Source: Pseudomonas sp. AOB-7 (GTDB taxonomy: Bacteria; Pseudomonadota; Gammaproteobacteria; Pseudomonadales; Pseudomonadaceae). Taken from it: a DNA stretch of 64,000 bases. Below the pieces are notes generated by a model. It saw only the letters and a program-made list of their open reading frames with translations, had not been told where the DNA came from and searched no databases. Both the position numbers and the translations under genes were made by a program. The stretch spans positions 17,232-81,231 of the forward strand of contig NZ_RFFK01000014.1 of the NCBI RefSeq assembly GCF_003696305.1, read 5' to 3'. Below, in pieces: positions 45,103 to 53,458 of this stretch (positions are counted from its first letter, which is position 1; every line of letters starts with the position of its first letter).

Positions 45103-45173
45103 AACGTTTTATAAGCTAGAGGCATGTCCAAGCCCAGCGGCCAGCCCGAGCCGCCCCGAGAGCGAGCCCCTGC

Positions 45174-46196
45174 ATGACCGCCCAAGCCCGTGCCGCCGTG
45201 TTGACCAACTACCTGGAAGTGGCGCGCCAGTACGGCCTCAATACCCGCGTGCTGATGGCCCAGGCGGGCCTGACGCAGGCCATGCTCAACGACCCCGACC
45301 AGCGCATACCGGTCGAGGCGGCCATCCGCCTGATGGAAGATTCCGCCCGCGAAAGCGGCTGCGAAACCCTCGGCCTGCGCATGGCCGAGCTGCGTCAGCT
45401 CTCCGACTTCGGCGAGGTCAGCCTGCTGCTCAGCCACCAGCACAGCCTGCGCGATGCGCTGCAGGTGATCGTGCAGTACCGCCACCTGATGAACGACTCG
45501 CTGGCGATCTATATCGAGGAAGCCGGCAAGACGGTGCTGATTCGTGAGGAAGTGGTCAGCGAATACCCCAGCCACAGTCGCCAGGCCATCGAACTGGCCA
45601 TCGGCGTGATGTACCGCTTCTGCGCCGCCCTGCTCGGCGCGCACTGGCACCCGATCAGCGTCAACTTCAGCCACGAGGCCCCGGCGGATCTCTCCGTGCA
45701 CCGGCGCATGTTCGCCTGCCCCCTGGAGTTCGGCAGCGAATTCAACGGCATCGTCTGCCCCTCGACCAACCTGGATACCGCCAACCCGCTGGCCAATGCC
45801 GCCATGGCCCGCCACGCCCAGCGCTACCTGGACTCGCTGCAGGGCTCCAGCGAACACTCGCTGACCCTGGACGTGCGCAAGGCCATCTACCTGTTGCTGC
45901 CCATGGGCCGCGCCACCATCGAACAGATCGCCCAGGCCCAGGGCATGAACGTGCGCACCCTGCAGCGGCGCCTGGAGGAGGACGGCGGCACCACCTTCAG
46001 CGAGCTGATCAACAGCGTGCGCCGCGAACTGGTGATCCGCTATATGGAGAACCCCGGCTATTCGCTGGCGCGCATCGCCGACATGCTCGGCTACTCGCTG
46101 CCCAGCTCCTTCACCCGCTGGTTCATCTCGCAGTTCGGCATGCCGCCGGCGACCTGGCGCGAGCAGCACCAGGTGGGCTCGCGCAAAGGCAGCTGA
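45174..46196 (+). CDS. AraC-family transcriptional regulator (OruR-like, arabinose-binding-type N-terminus)
   Basis: This 340-residue protein has an N-terminal ligand domain (about 20-205, of the PF12625 type shared with OruR and ArgR regulators) and a C-terminal AraC domain with two helix-turn-helix units (ATIEQIAQAQGMNVRTLQRR near 245-265, and YSLARIADMLGYSLPSSFTR near 295-315). It is the only regulator gene in the catabolic block and is divergent from the chemoreceptor. The tandem 21-bp-spaced boxes at four promoters of the block are the natural candidate targets. The inducer is unknown. Confidence 0.92.
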   Translation: MTAQARAAVLTNYLEVARQYGLNTRVLMAQAGLTQAMLNDPDQRIPVEAAIRLMEDSARESGCETLGLRMAELRQLSDFGEVSLLLSHQHSLRDALQVIVQYRHLMNDSLAIYIEEAGKTVLIREEVVSEYPSHSRQAIELAIGVMYRFCAALLGAHWHPISVNFSHEAPADLSVHRRMFACPLEFGSEFNGIVCPSTNLDTANPLANAAMARHAQRYLDSLQGSSEHSLTLDVRKAIYLLLPMGRATIEQIAQAQGMNVRTLQRRLEEDGGTTFSELINSVRRELVIRYMENPGYSLARIADMLGYSLPSSFTRWFISQFGMPPATWREQHQVGSRKGS

Positions 46197-46213
46197 AGCC
46201 CCTCAGAGCCTGT

Positions 46214-47059
46214 TCAAAGGCTGCTGCGCCGCGGCAACGCGCCACGCCCTGCCAGCAGGCGGTCACGCCAGCGGGTCGGCAACCAGGCGGCCAGGTGCCA
46301 CATCGGATGCAGGGGATAGCGCGGCTTCGGCCTGCTCGCGCGGATCGCCCGCAGCACCGCCAGGCTGACGCGCTCCACCGCGGCGCCCTGTCGCGCGCTG
46401 CGTTCCACCCGCTCCAGCAGCGCCTGCACTGCCACCTGATAATCCGTGCCGGCGTAGCGCGGATCGGCCTTGACCTTGCCCCAGATCGCGGTACGGATCG
46501 GCCCCGGCTCGATCAGCACCACCTCGATGCCGTAGATGCCCAGCTCCACCCGCAAGGCGTCGCTGACCGCCTCCAGCGCATGCTTGCTCGCCGCGTAGCA
46601 GCCAGCCAGCGGCGTGGTCAGGCGCCCGGACACCGAGCCGATATTGATCAGCCGACCACGGCCGGCGCGATCGGGCCCCGCGCCGAGCAGGGGCGCGAAG
46701 GCCTGGGTCACGCCGATCAGGCCAAACAGGTTGACCTCGAACATGGCCCGCATCTCCGCCAGCGGCTGCAACAGCAGCGGGCCGGTGGGCGAGGCGATAC
46801 CGGCGTTGTTGATCAGCGCCGCCAGCCCCTGCCCGCCGACCCAGGCCTCGACCTGGCGCACCGCGTCCGGCAGCGCCGCCTGATCGGTGACGTCCAGCAG
46901 CAGCGGATGGAAGGCCTCGCCCAGCTGCTCGCGCAGCCGTGCGGCCTCGTCCTGACGACGCAGCGTGCCTATGACCCGGTAACCCTGATCGAGCAACAGA
47001 CGGGCACAAGCCAGGCCGATGCCGGAGGAAACGCCGGTGATGAGAACGAAGGGCTGCAT
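46214..47059 (-). CDS. Short-chain dehydrogenase/reductase
   Basis: This 281-residue SDR has the cofactor loop TGVSSGIGLACARLL near residue 8, NNAG near 88 and the active site YAASKHALEAVSDAL near 155 with the Ser block about 13 residues before it. It should oxidise an alcohol or reduce a ketone with NAD(P). The C-terminal basic tail with SRPKPRYPLHPMWHLAAWL resembles SDRs that act on lipids. It is convergent with the AraC gene, with the stops 17 bases apart. Confidence 0.9.
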   Translation of the reverse strand: MQPFVLITGVSSGIGLACARLLLDQGYRVIGTLRRQDEAARLREQLGEAFHPLLLDVTDQAALPDAVRQVEAWVGGQGLAALINNAGIASPTGPLLLQPLAEMRAMFEVNLFGLIGVTQAFAPLLGAGPDRAGRGRLINIGSVSGRLTTPLAGCYAASKHALEAVSDALRVELGIYGIEVVLIEPGPIRTAIWGKVKADPRYAGTDYQVAVQALLERVERSARQGAAVERVSLAVLRAIRASRPKPRYPLHPMWHLAAWLPTRWRDRLLAGRGALPRRSSL

Positions 47060-47098
47060 GCCGTTGACTCCTTGCAGTGGGGGGTGGGAAATATCGGT

Positions 47099-47848
47099 TC
47101 AGGGCGCCGGCTGGCGCAGGCTCGCGGCCAGCTCGTCGAGATCGAGCACGGCGCGGCTGAGGTAGAACTCCGCCCCGCCCTGCCCGCCTGTCTCCGACGC
47201 CTGCAGCAACGGGCGGACGAACTGGTAGCTGCTGCGGATCTTGGCCAGCGCCGCGGCATGCTCGGGCAAAAGCAGGCGCAGCTGCGCGAAACGCGCTTCG
47301 AGCACCTGGTCGAGCGCCTGCGGCGACACCTGCGGGAAAGTTATGGGCATGCCCGACGGCCAGGGGTAATGACGTATCTGGTAATCGAGCAGCAGGCTGG
47401 CCAGATCCAGGCTCTGCTGCCCCAGCAACTGCACCGACGTCGGCGCCTCGACAGCGACCGAGGCCGGCGCGACGACCCCGGCGGCCGCCTGTTGCAGCGC
47501 GCGCTGCTGGCTAAGCAGCTGGGCCAGCAGCTGCGGATAGGCCTGGCGCTTCCGGCGCGGCAAGGCGTCGAGCGTGGCGAAGCTGCGTTGCATGGCCGCC
47601 AGCGGCGCGGCCAGCTCGGGCGGCTGGCCCAGCTGCAGAACCTGAATCTGCAGGCTGTGCAGGTGGTGGTAGACGGCCGTCAGGCTGCGCGGATCCGGTG
47701 CCCGCTCGGCCGGATTGAAGTACAGCAGGGCGCTGGCGCAGAGCAGTTGGCCGCGCGCGCTCAGCTCGTTCAACGGTTGGGGCTGGCCGGCGGCCAATAG
47801 CGGGGCACACAACAAGGGCAGCAGGGAAAGCCGGATGACTCTGCGCAT
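47099..47848 (-). CDS. Secreted protein of unknown function
   Basis: This is a 249-residue product with a signal peptide (LSLLPLLCAPLLAAGQ) and a long helical body rich in Gln, Leu and Ala (about 75-130, 180-230), with a conserved-looking RHYPWPSGMPITFPQVSPQA segment. No catalytic motif or known family. It lies 39 bases before the SDR gene on the same strand and may be co-transcribed with it. Confidence 0.7.
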   Translation of the reverse strand: MRRVIRLSLLPLLCAPLLAAGQPQPLNELSARGQLLCASALLYFNPAERAPDPRSLTAVYHHLHSLQIQVLQLGQPPELAAPLAAMQRSFATLDALPRRKRQAYPQLLAQLLSQQRALQQAAAGVVAPASVAVEAPTSVQLLGQQSLDLASLLLDYQIRHYPWPSGMPITFPQVSPQALDQVLEARFAQLRLLLPEHAAALAKIRSSYQFVRPLLQASETGGQGGAEFYLSRAVLDLDELAASLRQPAP

Positions 47849-48206
47849 GGTCCTAACCTCGTTCTAATTGTTATCGGGCTAAGCGGTTCTGCACCTGCCA
47901 GCGACAGGCGCGTCCGCGGCGGCAGGCGCAGCCGCCGCGGAGGTGGAATAAAAAAGCGGACGACTGCTACCCCAGCCGCCGCGAAGCATCCAGGGCGGTG
48001 CCCCCCGGATTGACCAGCTCTTTGGTGCCCGGTGCGCTGAACAGCGCAGCCCGGCGATGGTGGACGCACTCGCCTTGCCAAACGGCAAGCAAGCGCCGCC
48101 ACACAGGATTAAAAGGCGGCGAGCTGCGTGCGCAGTCGCCGCAAACGCTCCGGAGCGTCACGCCGAAGCGGGTCACGCCCTGACCTGAAAGCACAGGGCG
48201 TGGCGG
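47849..48206. other. Gene-free stretch between CoA-transferase and secreted-protein genes
   Basis: About 360 bases hold no supported gene. Short self-complementary pieces recur (for example CTTGCCAAACGGCAAG near 48074), with many GCCGCC runs. The promoter of the secreted-protein gene probably lies near 47855-47880 (ATAACAATTAGAAC on the minus strand). The end of the long CoA-transferase transcript should also be here, but no classic terminator is evident. Confidence 0.5.
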
Positions 48207-48839
48207 TTACTGGCGCCGGATCGCGCAGCCGGTGGCCGCCTGCAGTTGGTCGAAGTCCACCCCGGGGGCCATCTCCACCAGCTCGAGGCCGGCAGCGGTG
48301 ATGTCCAGCACGGCCAGGTCGGTGATGATCCGGTCGACCACGCCGACGCCGGTCAGCGGCAGGTCGCAGCGTTCGAGGATCTTGTGCGCGCCGCCCTTGG
48401 CGCAGTGCTCCATGATCACCACCACGCGCTTCACGCCGGCCACCAGGTCCATGGCACCGCCCATGCCCTTGACCATCTTGCCGGGGATCATCCAGTTGGC
48501 CAGGTCGCCGTTCTCGGCCACCTGCATGGCGCCGAGCAGGGCCAGGTTGATGTGGCCGCCACGGATCATGGCGAAGCTCTCGGCGCTGTCGAAGAAGCTG
48601 CTGCCGGGCAGCGTGGTGATGGTCTGCTTGCCGGCGTTGATCAGGTCGGCATCGATCTCCTCCTCACCGGGGAAGGGGCCGATGCCGAGCAGGCCGTTCT
48701 CGCTCTGCAGCCAGACCTCCATACCGTCGGGGATGTAGTTGGCCACCAGGGTCGGCAGGCCGATGCCGAGGTTGACGTAGAAGCCGTCCTGCAGCTCGGC
48801 GGCGGCGCGTTGCGCCATTTCTTCGCGGGTCCAGGCCAT
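48207..48839 (-). CDS. 3-oxoacid CoA-transferase subunit B
   Basis: This is the 210-residue beta subunit of a two-subunit CoA-transferase. The catalytic Glu is in LQSENGLLGIGPFPG near 50. YVNLGIGLPTLVANYIPDGM and the PLTGVGVVDRIITDLAV end match the SCOT/AtoA/PcaJ family. It lies two bases after subunit A. The pair would move CoA from succinyl-CoA or acetyl-CoA to acetoacetate or another 3-oxoacid. The cleavage enzyme at 55057 makes acetoacetate, which fits this use. Confidence 0.93.
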   Translation of the reverse strand: MAWTREEMAQRAAAELQDGFYVNLGIGLPTLVANYIPDGMEVWLQSENGLLGIGPFPGEEEIDADLINAGKQTITTLPGSSFFDSAESFAMIRGGHINLALLGAMQVAENGDLANWMIPGKMVKGMGGAMDLVAGVKRVVVIMEHCAKGGAHKILERCDLPLTGVGVVDRIITDLAVLDITAAGLELVEMAPGVDFDQLQAATGCAIRRQ

Positions 48840-48841
48840 GA

Positions 48842-49552
48842 TCAGTTCCCCCCTGCCGCTTTAGAAAGCGTGCGGACTTCGATGCGTTTTTCCGGGTTGG
48901 GGTTGAGCACCAGGCGCTGCACGAAGATGCCCGGCAGGTGGATCTCGTCGGGGCCCAGTTCGCCGACCTCGACGATTGCCTCGACCTCGGCCACGCACAC
49001 CCGGCCGGCCTTGGCGCACAGCGGATTGAAGTTGCGCGCGGTCTTGTTGAACATCAGGTTGCCGGCCCTGTCGGCCACCGCGCCCTTGATCAGCGCCACA
49101 TCGGCGGTCAGGGAGCGCTCCATCACGTACCAGTCGCCGTCGAACTGGCGGGTTTCCTTGCCCTCGGCGATCAGCGTGCCGTAGCCGGTGCGAGTGAAGA
49201 AGGCCGGGATGCCGGCGCCGCCGGCGCGCAGCTTCTCGGCCAGGCTGCCCTGGGGGGTGAACTCCAGCGTGAGCTCGCCGGCCAGGTACTGGCGCTCGAA
49301 CTCCTTGTTGCCGCCGACGTAGGAGGAAACCATCTTCTTGATCTGGCGGCTGTAGAGCAGCGGGCCGAGGCCGAAGTCGTCGACCCCGCAGTTGTTGCTG
49401 ATGATGGTGAAGCCGGTCTTGCCGGTCTCGCCCAGCGCCGCGATCAGCGCCTCGGGGATGCCGCACAGGCCGAAGCCGCCAGAGGCGATGGTGATGCCGT
49501 CGTGGACGATATCGGCCAGTGCGGCATGGGCATCGGGATAAATCTTGTTCAT
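48842..49552 (-). CDS. 3-oxoacid CoA-transferase subunit A
   Basis: This is the 236-residue alpha subunit with the CoA loop ITIASGGFGLCGIPEALIAA near 20-40, the GGAGIPAFFTRTGYGT block near 115 and MFNKTARNFNPLCAKAG near 165. A GAGGT site precedes the ATG at 49552. It is the AtoD/PcaI/ScoA type; sequence alone does not tell acetoacetate from 3-oxoadipate, but no 3-oxoadipate pathway genes are near. It is coupled to subunit B and follows the PHA synthase gene by 25 bases. Confidence 0.93.
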   Translation of the reverse strand: MNKIYPDAHAALADIVHDGITIASGGFGLCGIPEALIAALGETGKTGFTIISNNCGVDDFGLGPLLYSRQIKKMVSSYVGGNKEFERQYLAGELTLEFTPQGSLAEKLRAGGAGIPAFFTRTGYGTLIAEGKETRQFDGDWYVMERSLTADVALIKGAVADRAGNLMFNKTARNFNPLCAKAGRVCVAEVEAIVEVGELGPDEIHLPGIFVQRLVLNPNPEKRIEVRTLSKAAGGN

Positions 49553-49577
49553 GGATGACCTCGGGATTGATCTGAAC

Positions 49578-51434
49578 CTAGCGCTCCAGCACATAGGTAC
49601 CGGGCGCGGCGCACAGCGCCGGGTATTTCTTCGAGCCGAGCGTTTTCGGCGCGCTGCGGCTGGCGCCGGAGCGCTGGCCGATCCACTGCCGCCAGTGCGG
49701 CCACCAGCTGCCTTGCTGGCGCTCGCCGGCGGCCTCGAGCCAGTCCTCGGCCTCGGGCTGGGCCGCCGGAGCGGCATGAAAATAGGCCTTGGGATTGCCC
49801 GGCGGGTTGACCAGGCTCTGCAGGTGGCCGGCATTGGACAGGACGAAGGTGCTGCCTTCGCCGAACAGCCGCGCGGTGCCGTAGCAGCCCTGCCAGGGGG
49901 TGATGTGGTCGGTGGTGCCGCCGACCACATAGGCGCCGACCTGCACCTGGGTCAGGTCGATCGGCAGGCCGGCGATGCGCAGCCGGTTCGGGTTGCTGAA
50001 GGGGTTCTGCTCGATCAGGTCCAGGTAGTCGGCGTGCAGCTGCGCCGGCAGGCGCGTGGTGTCGCTGTTCCAGGCCAGGATGTCGAAGGCCGGCGGCTTG
50101 TTGCCGAGCAGGTAGTTGTTGACCCAGTAGTTCCAGATCAGGTCGTTGGGCCGCAGCCAGGCGAACATGCGCGCCATTTCCTGGCCGCTGAGCACGCCCT
50201 TGCGCCGCGAGCCCGCCTTGGCCGCGGCCAGCGCGGTCGGGGTGGCAATCATACCGATGCCGGTGTCGTCCATTACCGCAGGCATGTCCAGCACGCATAC
50301 CGCCCAGTTGGTGTTGGCCACCTTGGCGCCCTCGCCCTGGGCCGCCAGCCAGCCCAGGTAGGCGGCCAGGGTGATGCCGCCGGAGCAGGAGCCCCACATG
50401 TTGACGTCCGGGCTGCCGGTGATCTGCCGCGCCACGTCCACCGCCTGGTCCAGGCACTGCACGTAGTCGGACAGGCCCCAGTCGCGCTGCTTGGCCGTGG
50501 GGTTGCGCCAGCTGATGACGAACAGCTGCACGCCGCTGTCCTGGATCCACTTGATCAGGCTTTTTTCCGGCGACAGGTCGACGGCGTAGTACTTGTTGAT
50601 CTGCGGCGGCGACATCACCAGCGGGCGGCTGAACACGCTCGGCGTGGTGGGGGCGAACTGCAGCAGCTCGAACATCTTGTTGCGAAACACCACCTCGCCC
50701 TTGGCCGTGGCGAGGTTCTCGCCCAGCTTGAACGGCGTGCTGTCGACCTGCGACGGCAGGCCGCGGTTGTGCAACAGGTCGCGGGCCAGCTGGCGGCCGC
50801 CCTGCAGCAGGCTGGCGCCGCCGGTGTCGACCACCCTGCGCAGCGCCGCGGGGTTGGTCAGCAGCAGGTTGCTCGGCGCCAGGGCATCGACCAGCAGGGA
50901 GGCGACGAAACGTGCGCGGCCCTTGTCGGCGCCCTGCAGGTCCGAAGATTCGATAAAGCCATTGAGCTCGCGCTCGCCGGCCAGGTAGCTCTGCACCAGG
51001 GCGCGCAGGAAGGGGTTGCTGTGCCAGGCCGGATCGGCGAAGCGCTTGTCCTTGGGCGCCGGTGCCAGCGCGGACGCGCCGCTGGCGATGCGGTACAGCT
51101 CGCGCAGGTAGTTGCCGCCGTGCATGCCGGCCTTGAACGGGGTGCGCGCCACCGCCTTGAGCAGCGAGCCGGCGGCGCCGAGCACATCGCGCGGGCGCAC
51201 GCCGATCAGCGGGGTCACCGCCAGGGTGTGCTTCTCCGCGGCCTCGGCCAGTTCGGCGGCCGTCTCCAGCACTATCGACTTGGCGGTCGGCTTGGCGACC
51301 TTGCGCACCACCTTCTTGGCGGTCGGCTTGCTGGCGCTCGGCGCCTTGCTCCGGCTGCTGCGCGGCTTGCGCAGGGCGGCGCCGGCCGGCACGGCGGACT
51401 GCTCCGGCGTGGGGGATTCGGGGTTTTGCTTCAT
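49578..51434 (-). CDS. phaC: Orphan poly(3-hydroxyalkanoate) synthase with basic N-terminal extension
   Basis: This 618-residue PHA synthase family protein has the lipase-like box with Cys (MWGSCSGGITLAAYL near 335), the Asp in GGTTDHITPWQGCYGT near 500 and the His in VLSNAGHLQSLVN near 525, so the triad is complete. The first 60 or so residues are Lys/Ala/Pro-rich (SKAPSASKPTAKKVVRKVAK), like the basic tails of phasin PhaF. It is not in a phaC1ZC2D cluster but between a YeiH carrier and CoA-transferase genes. It may polymerise, or serve another acyl-transfer role in this pathway. Confidence 0.88.
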   Translation of the reverse strand: MKQNPESPTPEQSAVPAGAALRKPRSSRSKAPSASKPTAKKVVRKVAKPTAKSIVLETAAELAEAAEKHTLAVTPLIGVRPRDVLGAAGSLLKAVARTPFKAGMHGGNYLRELYRIASGASALAPAPKDKRFADPAWHSNPFLRALVQSYLAGERELNGFIESSDLQGADKGRARFVASLLVDALAPSNLLLTNPAALRRVVDTGGASLLQGGRQLARDLLHNRGLPSQVDSTPFKLGENLATAKGEVVFRNKMFELLQFAPTTPSVFSRPLVMSPPQINKYYAVDLSPEKSLIKWIQDSGVQLFVISWRNPTAKQRDWGLSDYVQCLDQAVDVARQITGSPDVNMWGSCSGGITLAAYLGWLAAQGEGAKVANTNWAVCVLDMPAVMDDTGIGMIATPTALAAAKAGSRRKGVLSGQEMARMFAWLRPNDLIWNYWVNNYLLGNKPPAFDILAWNSDTTRLPAQLHADYLDLIEQNPFSNPNRLRIAGLPIDLTQVQVGAYVVGGTTDHITPWQGCYGTARLFGEGSTFVLSNAGHLQSLVNPPGNPKAYFHAAPAAQPEAEDWLEAAGERQQGSWWPHWRQWIGQRSGASRSAPKTLGSKKYPALCAAPGTYVLER

Positions 51435-51468
51435 GACAAGTCTCGGCTAGGCAGGCTCGGAAGGCGCA

Positions 51469-52479
51469 TCACCAGCCCCAGTGCAACAGCACCAGGACCA
51501 GCGCGGCGAGGAAGGCGGTTTCGCCGATCATCAGCAGGATCGGCTTGATCCCGACGGTGGCCAGCTCCTTGAGCTGGGTCTTCATGCCGAGGGCGGCGAT
51601 GGACACCACCAGGCACCAGCGCGACAGCTCGTTGATACCGCCCTGCACCAGGCTCGGCACCCAGCCGGTGCTGTTGATGCAGGCCAGGATCAGGAAGCCG
51701 ACGGCGAACCAGGGCAGCAGCGGCGGGCGCTGGCCGCCGGTCTCGGCGCCCTGCATGCGGGTGATCATGGCGGCCACCACTATCACCGGCAGCAGCATGG
51801 CCACGCGCATCAGCTTGACCACGGTGGCGGTGTCGCCGGTTTCCGCCGACATGCTGTAGCCGGCGCCGACCACCTGGGCCACGTCGTGGATGGTGGCGCC
51901 GAGGAACACCCCGGCGAGCTCCGGCGACAGCGCAAACCAGTTGGCGATCATCGGGTAGAGGATCATCGCCAGGGTCGACAGCGCCGACACGCCGATCACA
52001 GTGAACAGGGTGGCGCGTTCCTTCTGCGGGTGGTTGGGCAGCGCCGCGGCCAGCGCCAGCGCCGCCGAGGCGCCGCAGATGGCGGTGGCGCCGCCGGTGA
52101 GCATGCCGAACAGGCGCTGGAAGCCCAGCGCCTTGGCCGCCAGCACCGACAGCGAGATGGTCAGCACCACCAGCACCACCACCAGCGCCAGCGGCTTCCA
52201 GCCGAGGCCGGCGATCTGCTCCAGGGTGATGCGCATGCCCAACAGGCACACGCCTAGGCGCAGCACGGTGCGCGCGGTGAACTCGATGCCGGCCTTGCAC
52301 TTGCCCTCGCTGGCGAGGAAGTTCAGCGACAGCCCCAGCAGCAGGGCGAACAGCATCACCGGTGCGCCGTAGTGCTCGGAGAGGAAGGTGGCGGCAGCGG
52401 CGGCCACCAGGCTGACGCTGATGCCCGGCGCCAGTTCGCGCACGCGGTCGTTGAACTGGACCAGAGTAATGGTGGTCAT
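51469..52479 (-). CDS. YeiH-family putative sulfate exporter
   Basis: This 336-residue inner-membrane protein has about ten helices and the conserved segments LLGLSLNF, GMLTGGATAICGASAALALA and GATIHDVAQVVGAGYSMS, which define the YeiH/Cons_hypoth698 family. Members are annotated as putative sulfate exporters, without firm proof. The start overlaps the Rieske gene by four bases. Its place in a unit with a TauD-type dioxygenase would make sense if sulfite or sulfate is released. Confidence 0.88.
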   Translation of the reverse strand: MTTITLVQFNDRVRELAPGISVSLVAAAAATFLSEHYGAPVMLFALLLGLSLNFLASEGKCKAGIEFTARTVLRLGVCLLGMRITLEQIAGLGWKPLALVVVLVVLTISLSVLAAKALGFQRLFGMLTGGATAICGASAALALAAALPNHPQKERATLFTVIGVSALSTLAMILYPMIANWFALSPELAGVFLGATIHDVAQVVGAGYSMSAETGDTATVVKLMRVAMLLPVIVVAAMITRMQGAETGGQRPPLLPWFAVGFLILACINSTGWVPSLVQGGINELSRWCLVVSIAALGMKTQLKELATVGIKPILLMIGETAFLAALVLVLLHWGW

Positions 52480-52802
52480 GGGGCCGACTCCTGCGGCGAA
52501 ACAAGGATGTGCAACTGCTCGCCCTCCACCTCTACCGGGTAGGTGGGCACTTTCAGCTGGGTGGAATTGAGCAGGTAGCCGCTGGCCAGGTCGAAGCGCA
52601 GACCATGGGCGCCGCACTGGATCACTCGGCCCTGCAGCTTGCCGCCGCACAGCGACGAGCCCTGGTGCGGGCAGCTGTCGCCGATGGCGTAAAACTGCCC
52701 CTCGACGTTGAACAGCGCCAGGCTGTAGCCCTCGCCTTCGAGCAGCAGGCGCGCCCCGGGGGCGGCCACCTGCGCCAGGGCGACGCTGATACGCCGGCTC
52801 AT
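52476..52802 (-). CDS. Rieske [2Fe-2S] ferredoxin-like protein
   Basis: This 108-residue protein has the two Rieske half-motifs, DSCPHQGSSLCGG and VIQCGAHGLRFD (C-x-H and C-x-x-H), and no transmembrane segment. It resembles small soluble Rieske ferredoxins that pass electrons to oxygenases, or NirD-like proteins. It overlaps both neighbours by four bases, so it is tightly tied to the FrnE and YeiH genes. No Rieske-type oxygenase large subunit is in the window. Confidence 0.9.
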   Translation of the reverse strand: MSRRISVALAQVAAPGARLLLEGEGYSLALFNVEGQFYAIGDSCPHQGSSLCGGKLQGRVIQCGAHGLRFDLASGYLLNSTQLKVPTYPVEVEGEQLHILVSPQESAP

Positions 52803-53458
52803 GCCCGGCGCTCCTCGGGCTCGTCAAGGGCCCGGCGCATGGCCAGCAGCAAGGCGTTGGCCGACTGCGCCCCGGATACGTCCAGGCGCTTGTTGAAGAC
52901 GAAATGGGGTACGCCCTGGGCCGCGCTCGCCCCGGGCGCGAAGTACGGCTGGCCGTTGCCGCGCAGTACCGGCGCCAGCTGGGCGGTGTCGAAACCGCAG
53001 GCCTGGGCGATGGCCAGCAGGGTGGCGCCATCGCCGAGGTTCTCGCCATGCTGGAAATAGGCGGCAAACAGGCGCTCCAGCAGGGCATCGCGCTGGGCCG
53101 GCTGGCCCAGCGCGGCGGTGCAGGCCAGCAGACGATGGGCGTCGGCGGTATTGGGCATCTGCGCGATGCGGCTCAGGTCGAGATCCAGCCCCGCGACGCT
53201 GGCGGCGCGCTGCACCTGGGCCTGGCGCAGGCTCACCGCCTCAGCACTGCCCAGGCGTTCCAGGTAGAAGGCGGCAAAGGGCACGCCCTCGGCCGGCAGA
53301 TGCGGCAACAGTTGCACGCCATGCCACTGCTGCTCCACCCGCACACCGGGCCGCTCGTGCTGCAGCTGCAGCAGGGCCCTTTCCAGCTGACGCTTGCCGA
53401 TCAGGCACCAGGGGCAGATGAAGTCGAAGAACACCTCGACCTGCAATACGGCGCTCAT
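52799..53458 (-). CDS. DsbA/FrnE-family thioredoxin-fold protein
   Basis: This 219-residue cytoplasmic protein has the FrnE opening (EVFFDFICPWCLIGKRQLER) with CPWC near residue 15, and the GVPHFVFNKRLDVSGAQSAN block near 185 with the cis-Pro. FrnE relatives are oxidoreductases or isomerases in catabolic and polyketide gene sets, and share the fold of 2-hydroxychromene-2-carboxylate isomerase. There is no signal peptide. It overlaps the MFS and Rieske genes by four bases each. Confidence 0.9.
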   Translation of the reverse strand: MSAVLQVEVFFDFICPWCLIGKRQLERALLQLQHERPGVRVEQQWHGVQLLPHLPAEGVPFAAFYLERLGSAEAVSLRQAQVQRAASVAGLDLDLSRIAQMPNTADAHRLLACTAALGQPAQRDALLERLFAAYFQHGENLGDGATLLAIAQACGFDTAQLAPVLRGNGQPYFAPGASAAQGVPHFVFNKRLDVSGAQSANALLLAMRRALDEPEERRA

